A stretch of DNA of 64,000 nucleotides, taken from Panulirus ornatus (lineage: Eukaryota > Arthropoda > Malacostraca > Decapoda > Palinuridae). Under the pieces are notes generated by a model that was not told where the DNA came from, did not search any database, and was given only the letters and a program-made list of their open reading frames with translations. The first letter of the stretch is position 1, and every line of letters begins with the position of its first letter. A program made the translations under genes and the position numbers. Location of the stretch: assembly GCF_036320965.1 (NCBI RefSeq), contig NC_092230.1, positions 50,517,282-50,581,281 on the forward strand, read 5' to 3'. This document shows positions 24,320-36,084 of the stretch, piece after piece.

Positions 24320-24733
24320 TTATTTGTGGAGAGGAAATTGTTGAAAAAAGAGGAAAAAGTGTACTAGGGGACAGGATAGAACCTTGCGGGACATTGCTGT
24401 TGATGGAGTAAAGGTGGGAGCTGATCCATCAACAACCACAGAGACAGATTGGTTGGAGAGGAAGCTAGATATGAAGGAGTAAAATGAGGGAGGGAAGCCA
24501 AAAGAGGGGAGCTTAGAGATGAAACCCCAATGCCACATCCTGTCAAAAGCCTTAGATATGTCAAGGGCAACTACACACAACTCACTAAAATCTTTCAGGG
24601 ATGATGACCAAAAATTAGTAAGGTAGGAATTAATATCACCAGTGGATCTCGAGGTGTTTAAGGATATGAAAATTGAGGAAGGATTCAAAGACGGGGGTGC
24701 TTCTAGCTCTGTATCCTTACTTGATAGAGTCAA
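24320..24733 (-). pseudogene. Jockey-type reverse transcriptase fragment
   Basis: A 137-codon frame with DISKAFDRMWHWGFISKLPS (RT box A; the catalytic Asp is at the start of DISKAFD) followed by FLSNQSVSVVVDGSAP. The box B region follows with a frame change, and the YADD box is just downstream at 24295-24306. This pattern (DISKAFDRVWH, SVVVDG, VPQGS, YADD) is typical of Jockey/CR1-group LINE RTs of arthropods. It is only a core fragment. Confidence 0.75.
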
Positions 24734-25197
24734 AAGTGATCCAGCTTATAAACTGTCCAAGGCTAACTTTCACATTAGTCCCCCTTGCCCTACGCTACAA
24801 TGTTGGTTCACTTTCCCTCTTCTATAGGTATTACTTTGGTTTTTGCTCCCGAGAGTTAGCTCCTTGTGTGCCCTCACCACTAAGCTAGACCACGCAGTAC
24901 TCAGTAAGCTGCTGCGTTACATGATTACTGTGTGACTGTTGGCAACTCAAGGGTAAGCCCTTTTGATAAGTTTCTTTCCCTACACATAGAAGCTTTGGAA
25001 CTCTCTACCTTCTCATGTCTTTCCCAATAACTATGACCTGGCACATTTCAAAAGATAGGTCTTCCACCTCTTCAAAAATTCATAAATACTTCCCCTTGTC
25101 TTTTCTTTTCCTGCTTCATAATTTTCTCTTTATTTCAATTAAGGCCCAGCCTTCAAGTGGACTTTCGTCTATGACTGGAGCCTTCAACATAAAGAAA
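24685..25197 (+). mobile_element. Jockey-type LINE 3' end nested in opposite strand
   Basis: The plus strand repeats the 3' end of the surrounding element: SSSVSLLDRVKSDPAYKLSK, then MTWHISKDRSSTSSKIHKYF, then a terminal sequence with AATTAAGGCCCAGCCTTCAA ending at CCTTCAACATAA (25197). The same 3' end in inverse orientation is at 23385-23810 (ITWHISKDRSFTFCKICKYL). It interrupts the host between its RT blocks, so it is a 5'-truncated insertion in opposite orientation. Confidence 0.75.
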
Positions 25198-25473
25198 AGG
25201 ATGATAGTTAGAAGGGCCAGAATAGTCACCCTTCTTAGGGATGGGATGTATCAATGCACGTTTCCAAGAAAAGGAAAAGATTTGGTTTTTAAGCAGAAAT
25301 GGAACAGACGAGCAAGCACAGGTACAAGTTCAGAGGCACACTCTTTCAGTACATGGGGATGAATGCCATCAGGACCATAAGCCTTGCTTGCGTCCAGAGA
25401 AAGAAATACTTTTCAGACAGTCCAAAAAGAGATTATGGGATTACATCTTATCAAAATTATTCATCATCATCCT

Positions 25474-25585
25474 CTCAACCTTCACAATGTTCTCCCACTG
25501 ATGGTATGCCAGACCCACTTCATCTCTCCCATGTAAAGCTCTCAACCTTCAAAATGTTCTCACACTGATGGTATGCCAGACCCAT
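25474..25585. repeat. Direct duplication, 66-bp period
   Basis: CTCTCAACCTTCACAATGTT at 25474 recurs with few changes at 25540, each time followed by CACTGATGGTATGCCAGACC. Two copies only. Confidence 0.85.
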
Positions 25586-25724
25586 ATTCACACCATCCTT
25601 CTCTCTCCTTACTCTCCCCTTCTCCCTTAACTTGTGATACATCTTGTTACCAAGTCTTTCTTTGTTGATCATCTCCTTCAGTCCAAATAAGTGTAGCACA
25701 CCCTAGTTGGTCCCTAACTTATAA

Positions 25725-26350
25725 TGTGCTACTACCACACCTCTCGCTTACACTCTCTTACTACCACACTTCCTTTTTACACCATTATTCCCTACACAAT
25801 CAACCAATCCCACACCATATATCATCTTCAGGCATTCTATTTCCAACAAGTCCAACCTCTTCCATTTTTAGCATTCATGGAGAAAGACTCACATCCATGC
25901 TACACTTCAAACTTACATATTTTTGCCTTAACAGACAATGTCCTCTCCTTCCATGCACTCCTCAATATACCCAGGACCTTGACCTGCTTCTCCCACCTTG
26001 ACTCGTTTCAGTCCCCAAGGTTCCATTCACTTCTAAGTTTACTTCCAGGTACCTACAGCACTCCATTTCTTCTCAGTCTTCCCAATTCAGACTCATTCTT
26101 AAACCATCCAGCCTCTCCTCCCTCATGAACCTTATTACCTTACTTTTCTCCACACTCAAATTTCTCCTTTTACACAATCACCCAACCTCAGTCAATAGGT
26201 GCTGGATTTACTTTCTCGAGTCTGACACCAGAAAAGTATCACCTGCAAACAGCAACTAGTTCACATCTCGCCGTCTAACTCAAGTGTGCCACAGACCGAC
26301 TCCTGCTCTGAGGTCCTTGCATTCATCTCCTTCACCACTCTGTGCATGAA
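25725..26350 (-). mobile_element. Ancient RTE-type LINE fragment
   Basis: The minus strand matches, with heavy divergence, the RT box C to C-terminal part of the young copies: the positions corresponding to the FADD region (complement of CACCTGCAAACAGC), the GVDL region (complement of CCAGGTACCTACAGCACTCC) and the region before GCMAWAMD. Frames are destroyed. It represents an older lineage than the A and B subfamilies. Confidence 0.65.
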
Positions 26351-27569
26351 AAAGATGAAACTTGCAGATCAGCAGGCATATGAAATTCAGTCTTTCTGAG
26401 AAACTGGAGTTTTCAAGTAAAAGGAAAAAATGTTTCTTTAATGAAATGAATTTATATCATACAGCAATAAATATCTAAGGTACGAGTGATAATGGTTTCA
26501 ACCTATCCAGAAAAAATTAACTTATGGTGGGAGCATATTTGGCAAGATAAGTGTTGAGCACTGTGCCTCCCAAATAGCATACCACAAACCTGTCTCTTTC
26601 TCGTTCACCGACTTACGTATAAAACTCTGCTTAAAATACAGTAAGTCGAGTTTCTTCTCATAACATTTATGGTTTTACAGTTTTCTTGAGTCCTCGCTAA
26701 CTCTCCTGGCATCATGTTTCTCTTTTCCGTTGCCATTTACAGCGATTGTAGATAAAGTTATGAGAGTTCGAAGATGATTCGCAGTGAAGGTATTTTGACG
26801 TTGTGATCCCCTTAATGGTCGTGTATCTTTATTTACCCTGTCATCAGGTCACGTCGAGTCTGACTGACTCACAGAACATCACTTTACATCAGGATTTCAT
26901 CACCTTTAGTATTGCTCAGTTTTTCCTTCCGTTCAAAGCGCATTCAGATGAGCCTAAAAGATTCTAGTGTATGTATGTTAGTTGGGAGTCTGTCGTCTGA
27001 ACGAACTCTTTTCCTTCAGGTGGGTTTTCGAAGAGAACAGATGAAAATGGGTGGCCAGATTTATTATTATTATTTCTTTCCCTCCTTGCTTTTTCCCTGA
27101 CTGAACAGGATGCATCCACACAGGTGTTGACGGGTGCCTGTGGAGAACACGTGTGAATTTCCATCCCACACCACACCACGCCTCTGCCGATGACGTGAGA
27201 GCCAGTAGTTACATCGAGGTATAGAGCCATTACATAGGATTATAGTTTTTTGCGTATGATCGCCTATCACCACCACCACCACCACCATCGCAGCCTCGAT
27301 GCTGTTCTTCTAGGATTGGAATCGATGCAACACGTGCAACTTTTTCCGTTTTTTTTTTCTCTCATGAATCTGAAGGGTGTTGACACCACCTCCTTTATAT
27401 GGAGTTTTGATGGCATTGGTTCCTTTTATAACCATAAATTATAAGTTACTTTGTACAAAAAACACTTATCTTCTGATATCTACATAATTACAATAATTCC
27501 TATGTATATATCAAACATCTTGTAAGATAAGAGGTATATAGACTATTCTCAAGTTATCTCACCTCTTAC
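26351..27569. other. Non-coding stretch, no gene seen
   Basis: Mixed-composition DNA with no convincing coding region. It holds a CAC trinucleotide run at 27267-27287 and a short TTATTATTATT at about 27060. Short frames on both strands have no recognisable family. Confidence 0.55.
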
Positions 27570-27745
27570 ATATTTTTTCTTTTTTTCTTTCAAACTATTC
27601 GCCATTTCCCGCGTTAGCGAGGTAGCGTTAAGAACAGAGGACTGGGCCTCTGAGGGAATATCCTCACCTGGCCCCCTTCTCTGTTCCTTCTTTTGAAAAA
27701 AAAAAAAAAAAATGAGAGGAGAGGATTTCCAGCCTTTTCTAGTAG
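27570..27745 (-). mobile_element. Short non-autonomous LINE-tail element, minus
   Basis: The minus-strand form of the short element at 53549-54094: complement of CGCCATTTCCCGCGTTAGCG then AGGTAGCGTTAAGAACAGAG, then the CTGGGCCTCTGAGGGAATAT and CACCTGGCCCCCTTCTCTGT blocks, an A run, and the GGATTTCCAGCC block. The LINE-like 5' head is lost. Confidence 0.75.
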
Positions 27746-28180
27746 GTGGAATCATACTGTGGCTATGGAAGACATGGAAAGAGCTTCCTGGATCTATGAT
27801 CCCACAGCGCAGATATCATTTACATCTTACGTCAACCATGAAAAGAATTCTACTACCACTATTTATGTAAGTAATGCCAAATAACTTGTCATGATATTAT
27901 AACTAACATACTCCTCAATTACTCTGCACTCTCATCACAATGACACAAACTTCACCACACTTAATGACCTAAAGCCCCATCCAAAAGACTTAGCGGACTT
28001 CCTGAGCAAAGTTAGAGTCCCATGGAAAAGAAATCCTCCCCTTTCTGATAGAAGAAACAAATGAAGGAGCCAAGCAAGGGCCTTTTCTCTAGAACTACAG
28101 TCAGCTGTTCCAGACAATGCCTTACTAGTACAGAAAATGAACAATTAAAAATTTCTAAGAGTTCACCAAATGTTCCATAT
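27746..28180. other. No gene supported
   Basis: A 40-codon plus frame (about 27767-27885) ends at a GTAAGT donor-like site (27867-27872), but its only possible acceptor lies in the short mobile element just upstream and the peptide is not recognised. The rest (27890-28180) shows nothing. Confidence 0.4.
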
Positions 28181-28184
28181 TTAG

Positions 28185-28350
28185 TTCACATTGCAACAAA
28201 TCCATTTTTCTGATATCAGACCCATATATGTTATCATCAAATACATCATCTGAATTGCTATACCCCTCATCACTAAGTAGCTATGTAGCTCAATTTCATC
28301 AACACTTAGTGGTCCACTGTAATATCTTCTCAATGCCATGGCTGCAGGGT
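28185..28350 (-). pseudogene. Possible transposase N-terminal relic, unrecognised
   Basis: On the minus strand, AMALRRYYSGPLSVDEIELH is followed, after a frameshift, by LLSDEGYSNSDDVFDDNIYG and SDIRK. The acidic, Ser/Asp-rich N-terminal style resembles piggyBac-type transposases, but this is a weak guess from composition. No catalytic part follows. Confidence 0.2.
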
Positions 28351-28489
28351 AACTGATAAATTTGACTGTAACTCTTGTAATGGAGCTCTGCATCCCATGA
28401 CACCAATTCAATTGCTGGTGCAAAAGCGCAGGTCATACATTTACGTGAGGTATCCTTTATCAGGTAACGTAGATCCACATGAGGTCTAG

Positions 28490-28562
28490 TTGAAAGGGAA
28501 AACAACCATGATGACATCACACATCCTTGATGCAGACCCATAATAATTATATGCAGCATTTA
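28490..28562 (-). mobile_element. Tiny RTE-type RT relic (box B)
   Basis: The minus strand reads GLHQGCVMSSWLFSL, matching GLRQGCVMSPWLFNL of the young RTE copies. Homology stops on both sides. Confidence 0.6.
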
Positions 28563-30640
28563 CAGGATAAAAATAAAGCCAATGTAATCTTTAATTCATG
28601 TTCAAATTTTTTCAAACAAAAGCTGGAGCTGTTTTCATAAATGTACAAATAATACATAGCATAAGAATATAAACAAGGCCACAAAAAGTATCACATATCA
28701 AACTCTAACAAATTTCTCAAGTGCAACAAAGGTACACAATAAGGCGAAGCCTCTGGTTTCATAAAGAGGCACTTTTTTCAACTAATAATTCAGTACATAC
28801 AGTACCAGGAAAAAAAAAAAAGGATCAAAGCATTATGGATATCACAAATAATTAGACATTGGTGAAAGTGACAACCTTAAAATTTTCCCTTAAGACCCTT
28901 TATGTTTGCTTGGTGAAACAGTACAATGAAAAATCTATGTAGTTTATGTTTATATTACCTTCATGGTTTACCTCATCTGCTCTGAGCAAGCTTAACATGA
29001 GACTATTCTATCTAGATTAATTATACAGATTTACTTATACTAATTTTAAGTACCTTACTAAAGTAGACTGACCATATTAGCAACTTGCTGTATCACATAA
29101 TCAACAAATGAGCAAAAAATTCACCCCTACACCTTACTGATGTTTTTGGTTCACACATGAATCAAGGCCAGATTATCACAATAACATTAATAATGCTGAT
29201 GCCATTCTTACCAAAATTCAGACATACCATTACTTCAAAATAACTTAAAGTGGTGTACAACTGCTATTATGAGGCAAATAACCACGTTCTCTGTTATTCA
29301 TTCATCAAAAATACCACCACCTTGTTTCTATTCTGACATTTCATGCTTAGCAACACTCTTATCACTGCAGCCAATACCATACTTTTCACGTTTACATAAT
29401 TCATCATTATCACATTTATATTGCATTCTGTATGTACTATACAATCAAACCTGGCTCCTTTACTCCTGTATTTACAATATCCATGCAATATTGAATCCAT
29501 GCCATGTAAATATCTAAGGAGCTATATTCTGAAAACTTATATTATCACAGAAATGGCCTGCCCTCGTGATATGCAGAGCTGGCATTTGATCCAGTCTAAG
29601 CCCATGTAAGGTCATACAGAGATCTGAGATGGGCGTCAGAACATAACATGTGGGTGGTGTGAAAGTTTAAGACAATTCCTATGAAAGTACCATATAATAT
29701 GCAATGCTTTCTCCATGTCTAAAGGATTTCCACTGGTATGAAGAAGCACCTCATACACCTTACCAAAATGACCAAAATGCAGTCCCAACTTTATCACATG
29801 CATGGTAGACTTTTGACTTTAGCTATCAATAAGCCGCTAAAATGCTATCCCTTAAAACATTCACACAAATGTCAATTGATAATTCATCAGTTAAATGTCA
29901 TTCATACCAAATTCATTTTCTTATCAGGTTACTTTCCACAACTTTCACAAAGCACAGTAGTTATGTTTAAGCAAACCTATTAGCCTCATCTGAAAAAGCT
30001 GGCAGTCCTGTGTTAAAAATGAAAAGTATGCACAAGGTAATAAGAAACTCAAGCATTATAAATAACTCCCTGGCACATCCAAAGGAGGTCCATTTAACTG
30101 GCTTTAGTGTGCATTACTGCTGTAAACACTACATCTCTGCATACTATGAAAAGACTTGCTAAAAATCAATGTTACCAAAAGTGAAATAACATACACGGTT
30201 ACAACTCTGTGTACTTGTTAAATCAGAAAGAAATCGTTTCAGAATATCATAATTTCTAAATTTCTTTACTAAATATTATGTTGATAGGTTCTTCAGCTGA
30301 ACAAACACACATAATTCTACGGCTTAAGCTGCCAAAGTGGACACAAATTGTAACAGTCAAACAGTCTACATTTCCTAATAAATGAACAAAAAATGTATAA
30401 ATAAATGTCAATGTTCCAATTTTACATTATCAGCAATCAGACCTTCATATAAAACGTGAATAAGTTAAGTAATTGCAAAATCAGCCATTATCACTTATAA
30501 TAATAAATGTAGTTCCCTCTACAGATCCTTTAATTTTTCAACTAAAACAATATATAAATGCAAGTATACCAGAAAAAATAACCTATTCAAAGTTACACAC
30601 CAATAGTGATAATCATTCTACTAAATTTATCAAGCAACAC
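28563..30640. other. AT-rich single-copy-looking DNA, no gene seen
   Basis: About 2.1 kb of AT-rich sequence with only short frames. It could be intron or intergenic DNA; no splice-bounded coding exon is convincing. Confidence 0.55.
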
Positions 30641-30780
30641 TTTAGCATACATAAGTCTCAAGCATACACATGTCTAAAGCATACATATGCATCAAGCATA
30701 CATAAGTCTCAAGCATACATATTCCGTAAGCATATACAAGTCTCAAGCATACATATGTCTCAAACATACATGTCTTAAAC
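30641..30780. repeat. Degenerate 17-20 bp minisatellite
   Basis: Seven or so imperfect copies of AAGCATACATAAGTCTC, with ACATATG and ACACATG variants. Confidence 0.8.
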
Positions 30781-30946
30781 CAAAAAACTTATTTTGGTAA
30801 AGACTGGACTCAGTAAACATCCAAAACTTTAAAAATTCACTAAAAAATTGATGTAGGTCTACGGACACATGTGTCAACTCTTCCTACACACAGCTGGCCA
30901 TTCCCAGCACCTTGATCTCAACTGGACTCCCTGCACTTTAAAAACT

Positions 30947-31212
30947 AGTAGTAGGATGCATCTAAAAAAAATCACTGTAATAGCAATGTTGGTCCAAGAT
31001 TTATTATTTTGTGCATACAGTGTACTATAACAAGAGTAACTGCTTACAAACCTATTCATATAAAAATATTCAAGACCAAAAAAGAGCATCACTAAGCTAT
31101 AATTATCACAACTTAATACACAACAGCAAAAAAGCACAGCATGCATCTCAAAAAACTCCCGGTAATGGTGATGTTGGGAGTAAGACTTATCATTTGGTGT
31201 AAATAATATCAC
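30947..31212. repeat. Diverged direct repeat pair, 75 bp each
   Basis: The blocks at about 30950-31025 and 31137-31210 share the order ATGCATCT, A run, TCAC/TCCC, GTAAT, GATGTTGG, TTATCATTTGGTG / TTATTATTTTGTG. An old tandem duplication or two old SINE copies. Confidence 0.6.
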
Positions 31213-31429
31213 AAGAAATTTTAGACCAAATAAATGTAAAATGCAAAGCAACTTCAAATACTGATCATGACAAACATGTAAGCACACCTGGTGGCTGGTT
31301 TTACACCTTGGCAGTACAGGCAGGGTTCAATACCTTGTAAGTGCATGTGTTAATGGACCAACCACAATTACCATTCAATTACCTTTCTCCTCATAGGAAA
31401 AATAGCAATATCCTGTATACACACAGACA

Positions 31430-31960
31430 CACACACAAGGAAATATTCAGCAAGCTCTTCACATCCTACGTAAGGTCAAAACTACAATATGCTTCTCAAA
31501 TTTGGTGACCATACCTAAAGAAGCACAAAAAGCTATAAGTAAGAGTTCAGGGGAAGGCAACGAAGATGGTACCAGAATGAGAAAGCTAAGTTAGAGGAAC
31601 AGGCTGGACACTTTAAATTTACCCACATTGGGAAAGAGAAAAGTGAGGGGTGACCTGATCACAACCTTTAAGTTTTTAAAGCAGATCAACAATATGGATG
31701 GTGAACAGTTCTTTTAGAGATGTAACGACAGAGCAGCCAGAGGACATAACATGAAATTACGTAAGAAACATGTTAAAAAAAGTATTTTGTAGTATATGTG
31801 TGGTGGATGAATAAGACGACTGAGGACACAGTTAATGCTGACAGTATACATTAATTTAAGAGGCTATATGCCAATAGAGAAAGTTCAAGAGATGGGGCCC
31901 CACAAGTGTAAAACTCCCTTCCCATTTAGTGCATATAGGTAATCTCACACACACACACAC
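31430..31960 (+). mobile_element. CR1-like LINE C-terminal relic, plus strand
   Basis: Reading across frames: TSYVRSKLQYASQIW, PYLKKHKKL, GKATKMVPE, KVRGDLITTFKFLKQINNMD, then RAARGHNMKLRKKHV. This order (LEYASQIWSPYLKKD, RRATKMVPGL, RRGDLIEVFK, RGHSLKL) is the usual C-terminal end of CR1-group RTs. Several stops and frameshifts. A paralogue is at 56530-57020. Confidence 0.7.
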
Positions 31961-32126
31961 ACAGACGCGGTATACTGGTTAGTGCTAATAACCAATTTCT
32001 ATGAAAAGGTCTTGGTATTATCCAGGACCCTTCTAAAAGATCCTGCAGCTCAAGGATAAGTGACCTACAGTAGCGGGGAAATGTAGACTCCTTTGGAGTA
32101 AGAAAATCTTTGATGAGACTACACTC

Positions 32127-32665
32127 TCAATATTTCCAATGTATTCCTTGCCTGTCACAGATGGCAACTAAAAGGGGCCTGAAAACCCTATACTCCTTGT
32201 ACTTCGAATTTTACAGGTTGAAAAAGGAGCCAAGCAAGGAGTGCTCATCTTCCTTGAAGACTTAGGCTGGGGTGTCTGGATATACGTAGATGAAACGATG
32301 AGGGAGAGATAGGTCCTATGTTTGAGGAGAGGAACCTAGACGTTCAAGTTCTGAGTGAAATTAAGCTAAAGGGTAAAGGGGATAATGCACTAGGAATGTC
32401 TTTTGAATAAAGTCAGGGGTTAGCGTGAGGGATAGCACTTCTAGTGAAGGAATTGTAAGAATGAGTGAAAGTACAAGGGAGTGAGCACCAAATCAATGAG
32501 GATAAAAATCAGTTATGAGAAGGAAGTGCTTTGGGAGGAGGTGAGTGAGTTTCAGCAATCTTTATGCAAGAGACTGACTATTAGCGATATGTGCTTTAAA
32601 TGCAAGAGTATGTAATGTGGCAGTTGAAGGTACAACTGGTGGGCATAAGGTACCTAGTGACGTGA
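32127..32665 (+). mobile_element. Ancient RTE LINE 5' part (5'UTR and APE)
   Basis: Aligns by eye with the 5' end of the full-length copy at 48809: the TATTCCTTGCCTGTCACAGA block, GCAACTAAAAGGGG, GAGTGCTCATCTTCCTTGAA, then coding remnants equivalent to MFEERNLDVQVLSE, KLKGKG and NARVCNVAVEG. Frames are broken throughout. The order of parts is collinear with a true 5' end. Confidence 0.75.
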
Positions 32666-32880
32666 ATTAAAATCTTCATTTCTCTAATGTTGCTAGTAAC
32701 AGTGCACAGCTCTTTAATATTAGTTTTCAGTCACAATGAAAATATTTCGTATCTAGCTCAACTGTATTTTTTGTACTTTCCCACTGTTATTCTCTACTTT
32801 CTCATCAATCATTTTGAATGGCTCTTGAAGACCACATTAGAGATAATCATTTGTATATGCTTTACGTGCTACCCTCGGTA
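32666..32880. other. No feature seen
   Basis: About 215 bp of AT-rich sequence separating two RTE fragments of the same orientation; it may be filler within one old element. Confidence 0.5.
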
Positions 32881-33812
32881 AAAAATGTTTGAAGGAATAG
32901 CAGTTCCAACGATGTTATATGGGTGCGAGGAATGGGCTATAGGGTTGCACGGAGGAGGGTGGATGTGTTTGAAATGAAATGTTTGAGGACAATATGTGGT
33001 GCAAGGTGATTTGATTAAGTAATGAAAAGGTAAGAGAGATGTGAGGAAATAAAAAGTGTGTGGTTGAGAAAGCAGAAGAGGGTGTGTTGAAATGTTTTGG
33101 ATATATGGAGAGAATGAGTGAGGAAAGATTGACAAAGAGGATATACGTGTCACAGGAGGAGGAAACAAGGAGAAGTGGGTAACTAAATTGGAGGTGGAAG
33201 GATGTAGTGCAAAAAGTTTTGAGTGATCAGGGCCTGAACATACAGGATGGTGACAGGAATGCAAGAGTGAATTGGAACGATGTAGTTTACCTGGGTCGAC
33301 ATGCTGTCAATGGATTGAACCAGGGCATGTGAAGCCTCTGGGGTAAGCCATGGAAAGGTCTATGAGGAATGAATGTGGATAGGGAACTGTGGTTTCGGCG
33401 TATTGCACATAACAGCTAGAGACTGAGTGAGAATAAATGTGGCCTATTTTGTCTGATTTCCTGGCGCTACCTTGCAGATGCAGGAGGTAGCGATGCTGTT
33501 TCCTGTGGGGCAAGGTAGCAACAGGAATGGATGAAGGCATGCAAGTATAAATATGTACATGTGTATATATGTATATGTCTGTGTATGTGTATGTATTTGT
33601 ATGTGTATGTTGATATACATATGTATGTATATGTTGATATGCATATGTATGTATATGTTGATATGTATGGGTTTGCATATATGCATACATGAGCATTCAT
33701 GCATATATATAAGTGTATATGAATGGATGGGCCATTCTTCGTCTGTTGCCTGGTGCTACCTCGCTGATGTGGGAAACAGCGATTATGTATAATATAGTAT
33801 AGCATAATAAAG
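32881..33812 (+). mobile_element. RTE LINE 3' fragment, subfamily B, degraded
   Basis: Begins at MFEGIAVPTMLYGCEEW-like sequence and runs through the C-terminus into a B-type 3'UTR (GACAGCTAGAGACTGAGTGA). The UTR contains a small 25-bp minisatellite (about 33606-33672, GTATATGTTGATATGCATAT) and ends at CTACCTCGCTGATGTGGGAA with a weak A/T tail. Frames are disrupted. Confidence 0.8.
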
Positions 33813-35490
33813 AGCATCAGATTGGGGAAGAGCAGTGTGGTTTCAGAAGTGGTAGAGGATGTCTGGATCAGGTGTTTGCTTTGAAGAATGTATGTGAGAA
33901 ATACTTAGAAAAGCAAATGGATCTGTATGTAGCATTTATGGATCTGGAGAAGGCATATGATAGAGTTGACAGAGATGCTCTGTGGAAGGTATTAAGAATA
34001 TATGGTGTGAGAGGCAAGTTGTTAGATGCAGTCAAAAGTTTTTATCGAGGATGTAAGGCATGTGTACGTGTAGGAAGAGAGGAAAGTGATTGGTTTTCAG
34101 TGAATGTAGGTTTGCGGCAGGGGTGTGTGATGTCTCCATGGATGTTTAATTTGTTTATGGATGGGGTTGTTAGGGAGGTGAATGCAAGAGTTTTGGAAAG
34201 AGGGGCAAGTATGCAGTCTGTTGTGGATCAGAGAGCTTGGGAAGTGAGTCAGTTGTTGTTCGCTGAAGATACAGTGCTGGTGGCTGATACATGTGAGAAA
34301 CTGCAGAAGCTGGTGAATGAGTTTGGTAAAGTGTGTGGGAGAAGAAGGTTGAGAGTAAATGTGAATAAGAGCAAGGTTATTAGGTACAGTAGGGTTGAGG
34401 GTCAAGTCAATTGGGAGGTAAGTTTGAATGGAGAAAAACTGGAGGAAGTGAAGTGTTTTAGATATCTGGGCGTGGATTTGGCAGCGGATGGAACCATGGA
34501 AGCGGAAGTGAATCATAGGGTGGGGGAGGGGGTGAAAATTCTGGGAGCGTTGAAGAATGTGTGGAAGTTGAGAACATTATCTCGGAAAGCAAAAATGGCT
34601 ATGTTTGAAGGAATAGTGGTTCCAACAATGTTGTATGGTTGCAAGGCATGGGCTATGGATAGAGTTGTGTGCAGGAGGGTGGATGTGCTGGAAATGAGAT
34701 GTCTGAGGACAATATATGGTGTGAGGTGGTTTGACTGAGTAAGTAATGTAAGGGTAAGAGAGATGTGTGGTAATAAAAAGAGTGTGGTTGAGAGAGCAAA
34801 AGAGGGTGTTTTGAAATGGTTTGGTCACATGGAGAGAATGAGTGAGGTAAGATTGACCAAGAGGATATATGTGTCAGAGGTCGAGAGAACAAGGAGAAGT
34901 GGGAGACCAAATTGGAGGTGGAAAGATGGAGTGAAAAAGATTTTGAGTGATCGGGGCCTGAACATGCAGGAGGGTGAAAGGCGTGCAAGGAATAGAGTGA
35001 ATTGGAACGATGTGGTATACCGGGGCCGACGTGCTGTCAATGGATTGAACAAGGGCATGTGAAGTTTCTGGGGTAAACCATGGAAAGTTCTGTGGGGCCT
35101 GGATGTGGAAAGGGAGCTGTGGTTTCGGTGCATTATTACATGACAGCTAGAGACTGAGTGTGAACAAATGGGACCTTTGTTGTCTTTTCCTAGCACTACC
35201 TCGCACACATGAGGGGGGAGGGGGTTGATATTACATGAGCGGCGGGGTGGCGATGGGAATGAATAAAGGCAGACAGTATGAATTATGTACACGTGTATAT
35301 ATGTATATGTCTGTGTGTTTGTATACATGTATACGTTGAGATGTATAGGTATGTATATTTGCGTGTGTGGATATGTATGTATATACATGTGTATGTGGGT
35401 GGGTTGGGCCATTCTTTCGTCTGTTTCCTTGCGCTACCTCGCCAACACGGGAGACAGCGACAAAGCAAAATAAATAAATAATAAATAAAT
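33813..35490 (+). mobile_element. 5'-truncated RTE LINE, subfamily B (RTE-7)
   Basis: Starts abruptly at AGAGCATCAGATTGGGG, right after the tail of the previous copy. It carries RT boxes A to E and the C-terminus, then the long B-type 3'UTR and a tail of AAAT repeats (35466-35490). Two lesions matter: an in-frame TGA at 34736 and an active-site change in box C (FAED). Confidence 0.9.
33872..34738 (+). pseudogene. RTE reverse transcriptase, active site FAED
   Basis: A 288-codon frame with FMDLEKAYDRVDRDAL (box A), GLRQGCVMSPWMFNLFMDG (box B) and RYLGVDLAADG (box E). Box C reads FAEDTVLVADT: the first Asp of FADD is replaced by Glu at about 34262-34273, expected to impair polymerase activity. 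A TGA follows YGVRWFD; coding similarity continues in the same frame to about 35032 (VSNVRVREMCGNKKSVVERA onward). Confidence 0.85.
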
Positions 35491-35599
35491 AAATATATGT
35501 ATAATAAAGATAAGAAAAAATGTGAACTGTTTATGTATTTTACCAAATCAAACTCACTCATCAAAAGAAAAAAAAGAAAGAAAAGCTTGTTAAGCTATG

Positions 35600-36058
35600 A
35601 CATAAAAAGAACTGGTGATTGGTAGTACTTGGTTTAAAAAGAGGGATACATGAGTATACATGCATGAGTGGGTTATATGATGGGAAAGCATTACAAGATT
35701 AAGTAATACCTGAGGCATTTAAAAGACAGATTCTTGGATGTGAATGCTCTGAGAATAGCAGCCAGTGGGACAGCAGGACTTATGATTACAAGTTTGTGGG
35801 GCCAAGGTTGAAGGTTTGAAAAGCAGCAAGTATGAATATGTACATGTGTATATGTGTATGTATATGTCTGTGTATGTATTTATACATTGAAATGTATGTA
35901 TATATGTGTGTGTGAGCATTCGTGTATGTACATGTGCAAGTAGGTGGGTTGGGCCATTCCCTGCCTGTTTCCTTGCGTTACCTTCCTAACAAGGGAGATG
36001 GCAATTAAGTGTGATAAAAAATGAATAAAAAATATATATATATATAAATATATATATA
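35600..36058 (+). mobile_element. Old RTE relic: linker joined to 3'UTR
   Basis: 35605-35820 resembles the end of the APE domain (TGGTTTAAAAAGAGGGATAC, then the sequence matching GGMSDHYLVEAKVK). At about 35822 it jumps to the end of a B-type 3'UTR (GTATGAATATGTACATGTGT to GGGTTGGGCCATTCCCTGCC), followed by ATAT repeats. The RT is missing, so it is an internally deleted old copy. Confidence 0.7.
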
Positions 36059-36084
36059 CTTATTTATTTATTAATTTATCAATT

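Larger units (their letters stand above)
23385..25480 (-). mobile_element. Degraded Jockey-type LINE, minus strand
   Basis: RT blocks read in order on the minus strand. At about 25480-25200: YGPDGIHPHVLKECASELVP and LIHPIPKKGDYSGPSNYHP. At 24733-24320: SRSTGDINSYLTNFWSSSLK and VVALDISKAFDRMWHWGF (box A). Then VPQGSILSPSTLF (box B). At 24295-24306: YADD (box C). At 24210-24028: NLVKFNASKTQFLPIPL. Then CLYKGLIHPCIKY and a 3' end near 23385-23450. Many frameshifts and stops make it inactive. The stretch between the first two blocks is interrupted by a nested copy at 24685-25197. Confidence 0.82.

Noticed and set aside
27743..27866. Candidate exon ending at a GTAAGT donor
   Set aside because: The only acceptor lies in a mobile-element fragment and the peptide is not recognised; the evidence is too weak for a gene call.
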